A stretch of 64,000 nucleotides of DNA from Mesorhabditis belari (GCA_958450365.1 CAUEEP010000735.1:315501-379500), one strand, 5' to 3'. Positions 32,957-49,446 are shown, counted from the stretch's first letter. The notes: a model not told the origin generated them from the letters alone. Made by a program: numbers and translations.

Positions 32957-34090
32957 TTGGAATCGTCCGGGAAAGCTAATATTTTAAAGATTTTCTAGTA
33001 TTTTTTAGATTTTGTCAATAAAAATTCCAATTTGTATTCCAAGTTTGTTAAAACCGCATGAAATCACTGAAGTTCAAGGCTTTCATGTCCTTTCTAAGCT
33101 CCACCAATGTTGATTTTGAGCTGAAAGCGTTTGGCCATTCAATTCGATTATACAATTTGCAAATAAACAATTCTATTGATTTTTTATTTTTGAAGAATAC
33201 GTTAGAAATTCAAGTTCGGTGAGAGTCTTTTTGAAAGGTCATGTATCAAGAAGTAAATCCTTGTTGACTGCTGGTTCTCAGGAGATTGAAAACCTCGTCT
33301 AAAGCGATACGCTCCAGAGTCAATTCTTTGAGTAAAGAGAGTAACTTGAGTGGAAACATTAGAATAGAATTGGAACATTGGTAAAAGTAGGATTTGTTAA
33401 TTTAGTTTAAAATGATTATGGGGTTTGAAGCAAATCTTTTGACCTAGTAAATGCCAGAATGCCAATTCTTGTCCATTGCCTCTTTCGGCAACATTAATTG
33501 ATTCAATCTTTACACCAATATCTTTATTAAACTTTAATTATATTGTGGAGAATTGCCACTGCTCTGCAGTTAGTCAAAATTCAATACACAAGTTAACATT
33601 CAAAGTTGATGGATAAACTACCGTAATCAGCCACTAGACGATATTCAGTTGTCCGTTTGTCGTAGCTTGTGTACTTAAAAACCCATTATTTAAGCTTTGT
33701 CTTGAGTCAGTTGTGTGCTCCTTTTTCTATTCATCGTTTTTTTCACGCGCAAATGTTGAAGTAATTATGATAGTGCCAGGTTGCTCCAGCTTGAGCTTGC
33801 CCTAATAAGGGCAAGTTTTGATAAAGATTTGGTTCTTTTTCTCTACAGATTTGGTTCCTTTTCGGTATAGATTTGTTCCTTTTCTCTACAGATTTGGTTC
33901 CTTTTATCTATTGTGCGTTTTCAAGACATCTACCATTAAACCACACCCCGACACGGGCTCACAAGAAATTATAAAGATCAAAATATAAATATATTTCTTA
34001 CACACAAAATGAACATAAACAAACTTTGAATAAACAAAAGCAAATAAAAAACACATTGAAGTTAATTATCGTCGATATTTGAGATTTCTT
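32957..34090. other. Intergenic between peptide 3 and avidin-like gene
   Basis: 3' flank of paralogue 3, then unique AT-rich sequence. A 37-codon minus-strand frame at 33246-33359 (LLSLLKELTLERIALDEVF) faintly recalls the last helix of a kinase domain but is unsupported. 33830-33910 has four copies of an AGATTTGGTTCCTTTT unit. Confidence 0.4.
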
Positions 34091-34673
34091 TTATCCACAA
34101 GGGCCATTTTGGGATCCTTTTCCGGCGTCAATACGAGTGAAACGATCCTCGCCCATACTGGAAAATCTACAGATTATTTGGAGTAAAATTATCATTAAAT
34201 TTACTGATTTTGAACTTTTTGATCAAACTTTGGAGTGTAGCCATCAGCTTAAAGACAATGAAAAGTGACCACAGTAAACCAGCATAAAATATTCATTCCC
34301 AAAACTGAATATCTTTTAATTTCTTGCTAAAAATATTCAGTTGATAAGCTAAATAGCTTTCCGCATAATGTAGAAAAGACAAACTTTAGTTATTTTTGCT
34401 TTAAGATCATGCAAAACTCACGTGTTTTTCATCCAATGCGCTTTACATGAATCGGCCTTTGATTTGAGGATCCACGAGGTCCAAAGTAGCTCCTAAACAT
34501 AAGCTTTTATTGTCTAGGTAGTAACCTTTATGAAATTCTTATCAATCTTACTTCTCCATCACTTTTCGCGTAACATTGCCCAGTGAAAACAACGGTCGAC
34601 TCTTTAAACATCACCGCAAATGAAATCAAATTCGTCGTTGAGTTTGCCCACCCGATGATCGGCCGGCTTCCAC
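34091..34673 (-). CDS. Avidin-like biotin-binding protein, C-terminal three exons
   Basis: Exons 34673-34552, 34492-34422 and 34157-34091 in matching phase, giving about 86 C-terminal residues. The protein aligns along this length with the second half of the avidin/streptavidin beta-barrel: FKESTVVFTGQCY matches the avidin segment containing STTVFTGQCF, SWILKSK matches MWLLRSS, AHWMKNTMG matches DDWKATRVG and EDRFTRI matches HDTFTKV of streptavidin. The two biotin-contacting tryptophans of this half and the aspartate equivalent to streptavidin Asp128 are therefore present. The first exon shown starts at an acceptor with one base of its codon upstream, so an N-terminal exon with signal peptide is needed; none is convincing in 34674-35260. 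It could be an intact gene with a distant exon 1 or a truncated copy. Confidence 0.75.
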
Positions 34674-35260
34674 CTGAAAAAGATTAGGATTGAAAGTTTA
34701 AGTAATTTGAGATTAACGCTTGATCTTAAAGAGCTTAACGCTTGATCTGAAAGAGTTTACTTGTAGATCCAGCCACCCCTTTCTTTGATAAGAGTCGCAA
34801 CAAGAGACTCTCAAAGTTTACCGTTCAAATTCCTAGATCTTAAAGAGTCCACAACTCTGGTATTCGTTAACCAGGATTTAGGCAATATAACTGATATTGT
34901 TGTTAGCATAATTTCACCAATAATCCAGCCTCTAGTCACCCCTTTCTTTGATGAGATTTGCAACAAGAAACTCTTAAAGTTTACCGTTCAAATCTCGAGA
35001 TTTGATGCCGAAAAATCTCCCGACAGAGAGCTCTTTGAGAAAGAATAGAAAAGGATTCTCAAAAACGTGTAGAGCTTCTTGTTGCAAAACTCCACCTTAA
35101 AGTGATCGTATTTGGCAATACACTTGAGAAATACAATACTTTTAAACTTGAGAAGTTGAGCATTTTTGTTTTTCATTAAGCCAGCGGACAATGTAAAGTT
35201 TCTGGCATCGATCTAGCTGGACACGCCGGTCCTTTTATGGGTTGGGGTTTAGAATACAAA
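34674..35260. repeat. Direct repeat upstream of the avidin-like exons
   Basis: An about 80-bp block (ACCCCTTTCTTTGATAAGAG through AAAGTTTACCGTTCAAAT) occurs at 34772-34850 and again at 34935-35000. Both contain a minus-strand DLNGKL phrase that superficially resembles the start of avidins but runs into stops. Confidence 0.55.
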
Positions 35261-35265
35261 AGATG

Positions 35266-35334
35266 ATCGGCGCCGGGATTCGAACCCGCGGCCTCTCGCC
35301 TAGCGAGCAAACGCTCTACCACGGTTACACCGAC
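35266..35334 (-). tRNA. tRNA-like sequence, probably pseudogene or SINE head
   Basis: On the minus strand, arms GTCGGTG and CGCCGAT pair as an acceptor stem with two wobble pairs, a perfect B box GGTTCGAATCC forms the T loop, and a five-pair anticodon stem (TTTGC/GCGAG) encloses TCGCTAG. Position 33 would be C rather than U and the D arm does not pair properly, so function is doubtful. If real, the anticodon would read GCT (serine). Confidence 0.45.
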
Positions 35335-35494
35335 ACGTGTCCCATTTCCAGGATAGGGCCTTATGCCTTACTAACCCGCAGCTCCCGGCTTGCTCTCAAC
35401 GGCCGTTGTGAAGGACCCACTAACGACACCGCTCGTTCTGCTTTCGTTTATTGCTTTGGTCTAAAACAAGAGAATATTGCATGAAACCTCATAA

Positions 35495-36436
35495 GCGCTG
35501 GAAACCGTTGGGCTCTTCTTTTCTCTAACTTACTCGTTCCGTTCATTAGACTTGTTCCTTGATGCTTTTCTTTTCAATCATTCTTCCCCTTTGTGCTTTT
35601 AGAATACACTAACCACTAACCATATATGGACTGGTTTCGAATCTGTTTTACGTTTCTGCTATAGACGTGCGCACTTTAAAGCCCGGAAACCCGGCTTAAA
35701 AGCATTTTCCCAAACCCTCGTTGTGTTTTTCCGAATCTACGCATAAGACTACCCCAGGAAAAGTGGTTTTGAAGAAAAAAAAAGCGCCCCCTCCCCCGCC
35801 AACCGGCGTAGTACTAACGTTAATATTTAGTACTACGAGTACGTCATAGCAGAAACGAAAAACAGATGCGGAATCAGTGCAAAATTCTACGTCGGTCAGT
35901 ATATAACCGGGTGTGGTGGCCAAATGGCACGAGCCATATACTGGCTGATTTCGAATCGGTTTTACGTTTCTGCTATGCGTTTCCTCCATCTATATACACT
36001 ATAGATCTGCGCACTTTGAAGCCCAGAAACCCTGCTTAAAACACCTTTTTCCAAGCTCTCGTTGTGTTTTTCGGAATCTACGCATAAAACTACCTCAGAA
36101 AGAGTCGTTTTGAAGAAAAAAAGTGCCCACCCAACCGGCGTAGTACCAATATTATTAGTTAAAAGTAAAGATTTGTATGGCACGAGCCATATACTGGCTG
36201 ATTTCGAATCGGTTTTACGTTTCTGCTATGCGTTTCCTCCATCTATATACACTATAGATCTGCGCACTTGGAAACCGCGAAACTCTGCTTAAAATGATTC
36301 ATCCAGAATATCAACAAGTCCCAAATAAGCTCTGGAAAACCGTTGGGCTCTTCTTTTCTCTAACTTACTCGTTCCGTTCATTAGACTTGTTCCTTGATGC
36401 TTTTCTTTTCAATCATTCTTCCCCTTTGCGCTTTTA
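35495..36436. repeat. Tandem segmental repeat, unit about 0.83 kb
   Basis: The block GGAAACCGTTGGGCTCTTCT through CAATCATTCTTCCCCTTT occurs at 35497-35596 and 36332-36427. Between, a smaller unit (TTCGAATCGGTTTTACGTTT, CAACCGGCGTAGTAC) recurs at about 35635, 35945 and 36200. No gene is seen. Confidence 0.75.
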
Positions 36437-36667
36437 GAAAACAATAAGCACTAATCATTTATTTAGATAACAAAGAAATTACTTTACAAATTGTGTAACT
36501 CTTAAAAAATGGATAATTTTTTACACCGGTACTCAGATGGAAGATGTTATTCTTAAAATTAGACAAAACAAGAATAGAGAAAAGATATAAAGTGATAGAA
36601 TCGGCAATCAGGATAATTGTATAGTCATTTCTTTATTTATAAAGAAAAATGGGAAATTTTTGCGGTT

Positions 36668-41025
<4,358 letters not shown>

Positions 41026-42353
41026 CTTTGTCAAGTGTGAGTTGATTCTGAAAGGGATCAAGTCAAAATTGAGCTGAAATCAAATGAAATGAAAGTCAAA
41101 AATAAACAGTTGCGAAAGAGAGAATTATTTAAGAGATGAAAGAATGGATGAAGGCAAAATCAATGAAATAGTTGCTATGAAGTTTCAGAAAAAGTTGAAT
41201 GAAGTTGAAGCTAAATGAAATATCGGATTGTGCTCTTGTGCTCTGAGTTTAGAAGTCATAAGAAATCCTTTCTAACTCTTTTCTTCTTTCAACGCCTTTA
41301 TTGGTGCACTACAATGCGTGCGTTTCCATTTTCAAGCACAAAATACACGCTTGCGAAAGATGGAAAGCTGGAAGACCAAAAAATGGTTAAAGTCTCTTCA
41401 AGATAAAAAATGATGAAGAGAATATTTTGAAACATTGGGCAAAAAAAGGATAGTAGAGGGGGTGAGTGATTCATTTTTTTGATAAGAAATGGAGAAAGGA
41501 ATGAAAGAATGAATGAAAAGGGAATTCAATGGGTTTCTTGCGGTTTTGCAATGGACTGGCGAATATTGACATGTTTAAACAAAAAGCATTTTGTGAACTC
41601 AATTACAATGATCAATCGATTATGCTGGATTCTGTTTTGAAAAGATTTCTGTTCTGTTCTGGACAAGTTTAAGTAATTCAAACTCAACTCTTGGTCCAGT
41701 TCATGAAGCTTTACTTACCCAAGACTTGGGCCTTGTTCAACTTTTAAATGCTCAAGACTCAAGAAAAGGACTTGGATTGGATAAAGGATCCGCTAAAAAC
41801 ACAATTCAACACTGATAAGCGATTGAATTGGGGCAAAGAGGCCATTATTGACAGTTTCCGGATCAATCTACTGAACACTGAACTGATAAAGCCGGCTGTT
41901 AGTCATTCATGTTCAAATCTATCCATGAAACTTTCACAATCTAAAGCTTTAGCCATAAAATTCACTTGTCATTCCAAGAAATCCAATTTCCTACGTCACC
42001 TTAAACCCAAAAGCTTATTCATAGCTTATTCATATGGAACCGTACACGATTCAACACTGATAAGCGATTGAATTGATATGAGAATGAGGTAAAACAGGCA
42101 ATTAGGCATTTTTCTGAATTGAAAAGCAAAGCGTAAAATCGATTGAAAATATTGAACAACTCATATGATAAAAAAAGTCGATAGTGACGGCTTCTTTCAG
42201 CGAATGTAAACACTCACAAAAAATGTTCAAACAGAGCAAGGTTTAAAAAAGATTAGAGATTTTAGGAAGTTCGGCACGTTTGCTGTTTTGAAGCCTTGAA
42301 AGAAAATATCTTTGGAATTGTAAGTCGCAATCCTTGGAGAAACGAGCAATCTA
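41026..42353. other. Intergenic, nothing recognised
   Basis: Upstream region of LITAF gene A. A 107-codon frame at 41748-42071 has no coding hallmarks; the phrase AACACTGATAAGCGATTGAATT is repeated at 41808 and 42053. Confidence 0.45.
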
Positions 42354-42886
42354 TTGGGTTGGTGAATTGAAAACTGCGGGCTATTGTCATATGTGACAGT
42401 TTGAGCACTTTCTTTAAAAGAAATCCATTTTGGTGTCAATGGAAAAGTTGTAGAGAATCAAAAATGAAGCTTATATCCAAATTTTCAGAACGATTCAAAA
42501 ACTGGTTTTCAAGAAATGCCAAATTTACACGAAAGAAATGCCAAATTTTCACAAAACTTGCATTTTAAGCGAAACTACTAAGTGTATCTTTTTGGAAATT
42601 TGGCTATAAGCCTAATTTTTGATTCTCTACAACTTTTCTATTGACACCAAAATGGGTTTCTTTTGAAGAAAGTGCTCAAACTGAGACATCTCCAGTCCTC
42701 CATTTTTGAGTCTCACACTTGTCTCACACACAAACCAAAATCCTACTACGAAAGAGGAATCCGCAAATTGCCTGTAAAATAGGCAGAAGTCGTCAATAAT
42801 AATGGAAATTATTTGAAATGAATTGATAGTTTTATGTTGAATAAATTTTAGTTCAAAGTCCCGCAGTTTTCAATTCACCAACCTAA
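42354..42886. mobile_element. MITE with TTGGGTTGGTGAATTGAAAAC ends, copy 2
   Basis: 533 bp, nearly identical to 36902-37444; a short internal deletion near 42680 (lost GGGCTGACAGCT) accounts for most of the length difference. Confidence 0.95.
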
Positions 42887-42894
42887 TCTATTCA

Positions 42895-43150
42895 AAAAGA
42901 TTGTGCAGTGCGTGAGAGGGTACCGATGGGGCAATGATTATTAGATATTTATTCCGAATATAACACAATTACTAATCTAGCGAGAAATAATAATATAATA
43001 AAATAGAATCGATCGTGGGTTCATTGTGCCAAACGAGAAAGAATACAGAGTGGGCCCCGTCCCCTTTTATCACACAAAACGATCTTTAGAGGAAGGACAG
43101 GAGAATCAGAGATATTCAAAATCAAAACATTAAATAAGATTTCACAGAAA
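42895..43150. repeat. Dispersed 255-bp repeat, copy 1
   Basis: Matches 54034-54300: shared text GTGAGAGGGTACCGATGGGG, ATAACACAATTACTAATCTA and TTTATCACACAAAACGATCT. Non-coding. Confidence 0.85.
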
Positions 43151-43199
43151 AGAGCTACTTTTCGGCACAAAGATCATAAGCCTTTGAAAAGTGTTTGGA

Positions 43200-43350
43200 A
43201 TCTGACAAAGCTGACAGACTGGCTGAATTCAAAGCTGGCAAAGCTGACTTCAAAGCTGGCAAAGCTGACTTCAAAGCTGGCAAAGCTGACTTCAAAGCTG
43301 ACAAAGCTGACCTCAAAGCTGACAAAGCTGACTTCAAAGCTGATAGACTG
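43200..43350. repeat. 21-bp tandem repeat (CAAAGCTGGCAAAGCTGACTT)
   Basis: About six related units alternating GGC and GAC variants. Confidence 0.9.
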
Positions 43351-44442
43351 GCTGACTGGATAATAACATCATTTTTGAGCATTTCAAACAGTTGTCATCA
43401 GAAATTTCAGAAAATATACGGAACTACCTATAAATAACGGTCCAACCAATAGAATTTCATGAAAATTTGAGCAAAAGTGCTCAAGTTCTTGAAGTTTTTA
43501 ACTTAAGAGCTAATCTAGCAAAAGCTTAACTTGACGATTTGTAATTTAAAAGAAACCGAAAGCGTTTAAACTTGTATTTTATCACAACTGATTTCAAGGG
43601 AAATTATAGTGGATTTTTAGTACAATTTTGGATTCAATATGCTAAAAGCATTGAAAATCTAGGATTAGAAATAAATGAACGTAAGTTCAAGTCAATCATG
43701 GGTATTGGTCAAAACAAAAAAAAGGTCTTTCAAGCTTGAACAATGTTAAATCTCGATTCAATTGCTAAATCTATTAAATCTGGATTCAATCTGGTCGCAA
43801 CGAATCAACAGATCTATCTGCATAATATCTTTAACAAAAACAACAAGCCAGCAAGAGAAAAGATGGCCATTGGCGTAGGAAAAGATGTGGAAGAGAAAAA
43901 TAGCCAGAGAGGTCAAAAGAAAAAGGGGAAGGGGTGGGGTAAACAGGGAAAAGGGGGACGACTAGCAATCGATCCAAGAATGACTCACTGCTATGCCTCC
44001 ATTGGACTCGTTCAAAAGAGCTATTTGAGCGGTTTGATGAAACTCTTCACATCACTCACTCTCACAAAGACTTTTCATCGCAATTTTGAAGGCAAAATTT
44101 CGCAACTTTAGTTCAAGGGTGGTTCAATTTTATCACCAAGATTTTGATTGATTGTCTAGAGGTTTCTTGAAGAGAAATGAAAGGCTATGGTTTAAAAACT
44201 TGCTAAGACTCGTGCACGAATAGAAAGTGACAGCTAAAGCTATGTGAAACTAAAATTTCTTTAGTCGTTTGTCATAATCGGGATGGTTCGACTAAGCCCG
44301 AAGTCCAGAGAACCAAGCAAGAGTAAATCTAGATCAAATCAATAAGACAAAGCCAAAGCCAGCCTGGAATCCGCTGGCCAATTTGGCTATCCGCTATCCT
44401 GCAACAAGGCCAGTTGTCAGGATTGTGGAACATTTAATCCGT
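43351..44442. other. Intergenic with one doubtful open frame
   Basis: An ATG frame of 122 codons at 43743-44111 (plus) has a lysine/glycine-rich middle (KKKGKGWGKQGKGG) and no signal, domain or splice context; I leave it uncalled. Confidence 0.4.
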
Positions 44443-44860
44443 GCCCAGCCCCTTTTGCCATTGTCAATCTAACTTTAAGCTCAAATATCTTGGTGTTGGG
44501 CTGTTCAATTTAAATTGTTTCCATACCAATCGACAGAAAAAGTCTTGGTGCATCTAATGATGCAAAAACTTTTTGAATTGAACACCCCAACACCAAGATA
44601 TTTCAGCTCAAAGTTAGATTGCCAATGGGAAAGGGGGCGGGATGCGTATCTAAGCCCCTAAGCCGCCCGCTTTGTCATTGGCAATCTAAATTTAAGTTCA
44701 AATATCTTGGTGTTGGGCTGTCCAATTTAAATTGTTTTCATACCAATCGACAGAGAAAGACTTGGTGCATTGAATGATACCAAGAATACTTAAACTGGAT
44801 AGCCCAACACCAAGATATTTGGGCTCAAAGTTAGATTATCAATGAGCAAAAGGGCGGGGC
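44443..44860. repeat. Pair of foldback elements in tandem
   Basis: Two roughly 200-bp palindromes, 44443-44641 and 44661-44860, each with arms containing CAAATATCTTGGTGTTGGGC and its complement, plus a short loop (CATACCAATCGACAGA). The two copies share loop text, so one arose from the other or both from one family. Each could form a long hairpin. Confidence 0.85.
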
Positions 44861-46097
44861 GTTCTTTTGATACGGCAACCCATATCAGAAGTCAAGCCAG
44901 TTGCCCGGCTTAGCTGGGCCAGCTCCAGATCACATTTTGTGTCATCTTAGACCTAGATAGTTGTCCGATAATGTCCGATAACCAGTTGTCAGATTAGGAT
45001 TCGGGTTTTGGCTCTTTTCTGGCCTTTTGGTCTGGTCTGGCCCACAAAAGTTGCATTTTGACAACTCTGAACTGAAGTATACTGTGGCTTTACACTGAAA
45101 ATATTGTAAAGCACTGTTCTACAACCAAAAGTGTAACACAATTCTGCAAAATCTGACCTTAATGATACTTACAACAATTCGCGCCAAAAAATCTTAAACT
45201 TCTTCACGCTTCAAGCCCTTTATTTTATGTGTCATATGTTTAGATGAGTCAAATTCTCGGGCCGAAACCGTTTCCCAGAAAAACTTCAATTGCAATTTTC
45301 AAGCTGAAAAAAAAGAGATCTGAAAAAAGGGAAACGAAAAGAAAAAGTGGATTTGATTTCGGTTAAAAACAGTTTTTTCTGATCCACCGCAAAGAAGAAT
45401 TTGTTCAACAGGGAAAAGATAGAAAAACTAAGAAATTTAAGAATAATGAAGAATAGTTTAAAGTGAGTTTTCAAAATAATCAAATAGATCTCTAAACTTT
45501 TGAAATTTACTCATTTAAGCATTAATTTTGAAGCTAACTCAACTCTAATTCAACTCCAAAAGATCATTTTCTTTCTTTTTCTTTTTAAGAGCTCTTCAAA
45601 ATTATTTCTGTTCACTGTCTATTTTCGGGGCTTTTCCTGGAAAGCGAAATTTGTTACGTTACGAAATTTCGAGACAACGTCACTTTAAGTAGTCGTTACG
45701 AGGCAACAAAAAAGAAATGGCAGAAGAGGTGGTCAAATCTTTTTACAGTTAGGCTAACAATTTTTGTAAAAGAAGTAAGAAAGTTTGTTCATAATTGGAT
45801 AATAAAAAATCGAAATATTCTGAGACAGACTAGACTTGGGTCAAATGGATTTCTGGCTACAGCTGTGTGATGGAATGATGCGCGCTTTGAATTTCGGCAT
45901 TTCACCAATTTCGATTCCAACCAACACTCACTCGTGATCAAAAGATAATAGATAACCAGCTCGGGGAAAAAATTCGCTGTGGAAAGGAGCTGACTCGAAA
46001 GGCTCGAAGGAGCTGCCTCAAAACAACTAAACAACTCGTTTCAACGTCAGCTCCATAAATGGAAAGCTGGGGGTTTTTGGGATTCGACTTTGGCATC
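44861..46097. other. Intergenic, nothing recognised
   Basis: AT-rich unique sequence; open frames are short and without support. Confidence 0.45.
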
Positions 46098-46727
46098 TGA
46101 TGAAAATTGGATTAATTACGAGAATATCAAAAAAAAACTAATGGCTATCTACCGGATAAACCTCTCAAACCACTCCTAAACCTGATATTCATGGAAAGAA
46201 AATAATGCTCTGTTCCTGGTGGAACTCAAAAGATTTGGTGCACTATGAGCTAATCCAGGAGAAAACATTGATGCTGCTTTCTGCTGATTTCTATTCAAAA
46301 CAATTGACTAGAGTTAACGATGCTTGAAAGAAATTGAAGCTAAATCCATCAAAGATTCGATTTTTGCGAACGCGAAATCCCACACTGCAAAAGGCATTCA
46401 CAAAAAAATTGACAAGATGGGTTGGGAGTTGCTTCCTCATGCGCCTTGCTCTCTTGACTTAGCTCTAGATTGCTTTTGGTTTCGGTCGCTGAAACAGTTT
46501 AAGTTCAATGTTCAATGATTATGCTCAAGTCAAAAAAAGCGGTCGACAACTATTTTCGCTCTAAACATCCTCAATTTTTCACAAATGAGATCAAGGACTT
46601 GTCTCAAAGATGGGAAAAAGTCGATAAAAAATGGAGAATACCTTACTGATTGATAGTTGCTATTTCTTGTGAAATTTAATAGATTGCTACACCCAAAAAA
46701 AACGCGCATTATTTTTCCTCAACCTAA
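46098..46727 (+). mobile_element. 3' half of a mariner transposon
   Basis: Degenerate transposase reading from DENWINYENIKKK through ADFYSKQLTRVNDA, then DKMGWELLPHAPCSLDLA, the conserved third catalytic region of mariners. It ends TTATTTTTCCTCAACCTAA like the other mariner ends here. Stops and shifts interrupt it. Confidence 0.88.
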
Positions 46728-46913
46728 TAAATCTAGCTTTTAGTTTGAAGTGAGACTAGCTTCAGAACATGGGTTAGACTCGAGCCTGGTTAGATCCAGA
46801 TTTGGCCAACTGACTCTTGGAAAAGTTTATCTAATCCTTGTTGAGCGTGGCTAACTTTTTAGCTTTTCTTTGGCACAATCATTTTGAACAAGAAAAGTAA
46901 GATACAAATTTAC

Positions 46914-47732
46914 TACGGTAAATACTGTAATAGTACCCCACCCCCATAATGACGGTGCGGTTGTTGTGTAGTGCTTTGGACGCGTTTTAGGCCTAGGCCA
47001 GGTCCAAGTCCAGGTCAAGCTCAGGCTAGATTTAGGCTAGGGTCAGCGCCAGCCTAGCCCAACCAGAAATACCCTTTAGAACAACCTACCATAAATACTG
47101 TAATAGTACCCCACCCCTATAATGACGGTGCGGAGTGTTGTGTAGTCTAGCTTTAGACGAGTTTTTCTCGACACTAGTTTATGCTACGATGCGTTTTTAG
47201 GTATCAAAAAATAGCTGAAATTCAGGGTTATTTTTTGATACCAAAGACACATTTTTGAAAATACGTGTGCTTTGCAAAAATGAAATACTAAAAAACTTTT
47301 GCGACTACGCGACTGTACGAGAGAGGTAGGGTACTATTACAGTATTTACGGTAAGTAAAAAGTGCCAAACTCTACTTTAATTCTAAGCCATTCAGTCAGG
47401 CCAAACTTGAGCCAAACCAGAACTAGGTCAGCCTGACCTAGACCAGACAATGGCCTCAAGACTTGGGCTAGGTCGGACCAGAGTCTGATGAGGCCAGACC
47501 TGGGCTAGACCAGACCAGAACCAGACCAGAACCTGCCAAGACTTGATCAGCTCGAGAAAATCTAGAGCTAGGCTAAGCCAGACAGAAACATTGGATCAGG
47601 CAGGATAGGCTAGACACGAGTCAATTACAGTTATTTAGACCTGATCTAGACCAGACAATGGCCTTCAGACTTGGGCTAGGTCGGACCAGAGTCTGATGAG
47701 GCCAGGGTAGTACTATTATAGTATTTACGGTA
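46914..47732. mobile_element. Outer MITE split by another MITE copy and low-complexity DNA
   Basis: Left end ACGGTAAATACTGTAATAGT at 46914 and right end ACTATTATAGTATTTACGGT at about 47713 belong to the family at 2179-2452. Inside lies a complete second copy (47087-47352). Flanking that are CCAGACCAGA-rich stretches with a 61-bp direct repeat (47440-47500 and 47646-47706). Confidence 0.7.
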
Positions 47733-48213
47733 AGTAAAACAAATATTACGAAAGGTTAAAGATAAAAGAAACAAGTATTCAAGAACAAACGATTGTCCAA
47801 TGTTGTTGCGAAACTTGAATCATAAAATAATGAAATTTCTCTCAAAGCTATTGGATACTAGAACGAGTTGAAGCTGACCCTTTGGATAGAAAAGGATCAA
47901 ATTTCGCCTCTTTTTTACCATTCGATCGAAGTAAAATGAGCAGAACCTAGTGAAATGAGAAAAAGAAGAAAAGGCTGCCAATTTCAAGGACAAACTTTGC
48001 GCGATTCTTTCTCTTTTCTTCAATTTTCACTTCACACCCACCAACCGATGACCCCATTGAAATGGATCGATCGAATGAATGGTTGAAATGATTGAAAACT
48101 CGCCCAGCTGAGCAAATAGTTTGTAAATAGTCTGTTAAAATTGAATTGAAATCCAAAATGACATTCGTTTACATAGATATGTACGTAATAAATTTAGCAA
48201 ATGAGGAAATTTA

Positions 48214-49115
48214 TCAAATTCGTTTATAAGTTCCAATGTATTTCTTGCATTTTCCACATCGATGCTCTGAATCTTGACAAGAATCCACACAAAATGGAAG
48301 CAAACAGCACGGCCAGAGGCTGAAAATTGTTGATGATTACTTACTCATCAAAGCTGATCAATTTGTTTCAACATTTTACTTGTTACAATAAACATTGATG
48401 CACTACCCAATGATGGCTGTACCTACCCAATGATGGCTGTTCCACAACAAACCAACCAAGTCAAGAGTCCTGGTTCAGCAAAAGTTGTAGTGGGGTTAAC
48501 CTGAAGGTAATAATTTTTATAATTTGTCAAAATTACTTACTTGTTTACAATTCGGACAAGTAACAACAGTTGGATATGGACCGAGAGAGCGCGGATCGAT
48601 GGGAATCGGTTGTTGAAAGATTACAGCTGGCTAAAAAAGCAATTAATAAGAAGAATCTTGAGGTAAAGTTATTAAAATTTTGCTAAAAAAGTGTAACGTT
48701 ATTCCAAACCGTCTAAAGTCTAAAGTTATAATACCTGTTGTTGTCCGACAACGTAAATAGGTGCAACAGCGTTTCCTCTAGATTCTGGCTGAGGTCCAGA
48801 TGGATTAACTGGGTATGGTGGAGGCTAAAACCGAGCATGAAATTGATTAAAGCCCAAACAGCAAGCCAAACGAGAAAGATCTAACGTAAATTTGGTCAAT
48901 TCATCGAATAGTCATTATTCAAGAAAGGACCACAAATTCTAATCTCTTCATTCCAATCTTTTCATTCTAATCCTTGAAAAGTTTTAAATTCTAAGCCCGT
49001 ATGGTAGACAGAGTTTAGTTTTGAGCTGGTAGAGTTGACTGACCTGACTATGAGAGACTGTAGGCAATTGTTACTGCTGCTGTTGTTTTTGTTCAAACTC
49101 TTCCGCGTTTTCCAT
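48214..49115 (-). CDS. LITAF-domain protein (LITAF gene B)
   Basis: Clear exons 48824-48735, 48630-48541, 48500-48427 and 48319-48214; the last two equal those of gene A in length (74 and 106 bp) and phase. Product: PPPYPVNPSGP proline-rich arm, knuckle TCPNCKQ, hydrophobic LLTWLVCCGTAIIG, then [30 protein letters not shown] and stop. A likely first exon starts at ATG 49115 (MENAEEFEQKQQQ) with donor GTAACA, but its phase does not fit directly to 48824, so either a small exon between them is missing from my model or the start is different. Likely an endosomal membrane-associated zinc protein like gene A. Confidence 0.88.
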
Positions 49116-49446
49116 ACTCGAATAGCTTGAAGATGAAGAGTGATGATGCCTGAAAAGTGATGATTACTCAAAAAAACATAAATTTGAGTGTGTTTTATTG
49201 CTCTTGTTGTTTTGATTGGTCATTTTTGAGTGACTAACATGAGGACTAGCTCAGGACTAGCTTTCGAAAGGTTTGGGTCAAAGTTCGACTGAGTCTTTCG
49301 AAGAATAAAAAAGATGTTAAAGTGATGTTAAAGATTGAAATTGTGTGAAAAAACATTAGTAGTTTACTAGATAATCTAGAGCAAAGCAAAGCAAAATTTC
49401 CTTTAAATTTTTACCCTATCAGTTTTAGAAGTTTTTAGGTAACTAC
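49116..49446. other. Intergenic, nothing recognised
   Basis: Upstream region of LITAF gene B. Confidence 0.5.

Noticed and set aside
35266..35334. Functional serine tRNA
   Set aside because: The D arm does not pair and the invariant U33 position is C, so I treat it as tRNA-like only.
41748..42071. 107-codon frame upstream of LITAF gene A
   Set aside because: Contains a short repeated phrase and shows no domain or coding bias that I can judge by eye.
43743..44111. 122-codon ATG frame, basic and glycine/lysine-rich
   Set aside because: No similarity, no signal peptide, no splice context, surrounded by repeat DNA; chance cannot be excluded.
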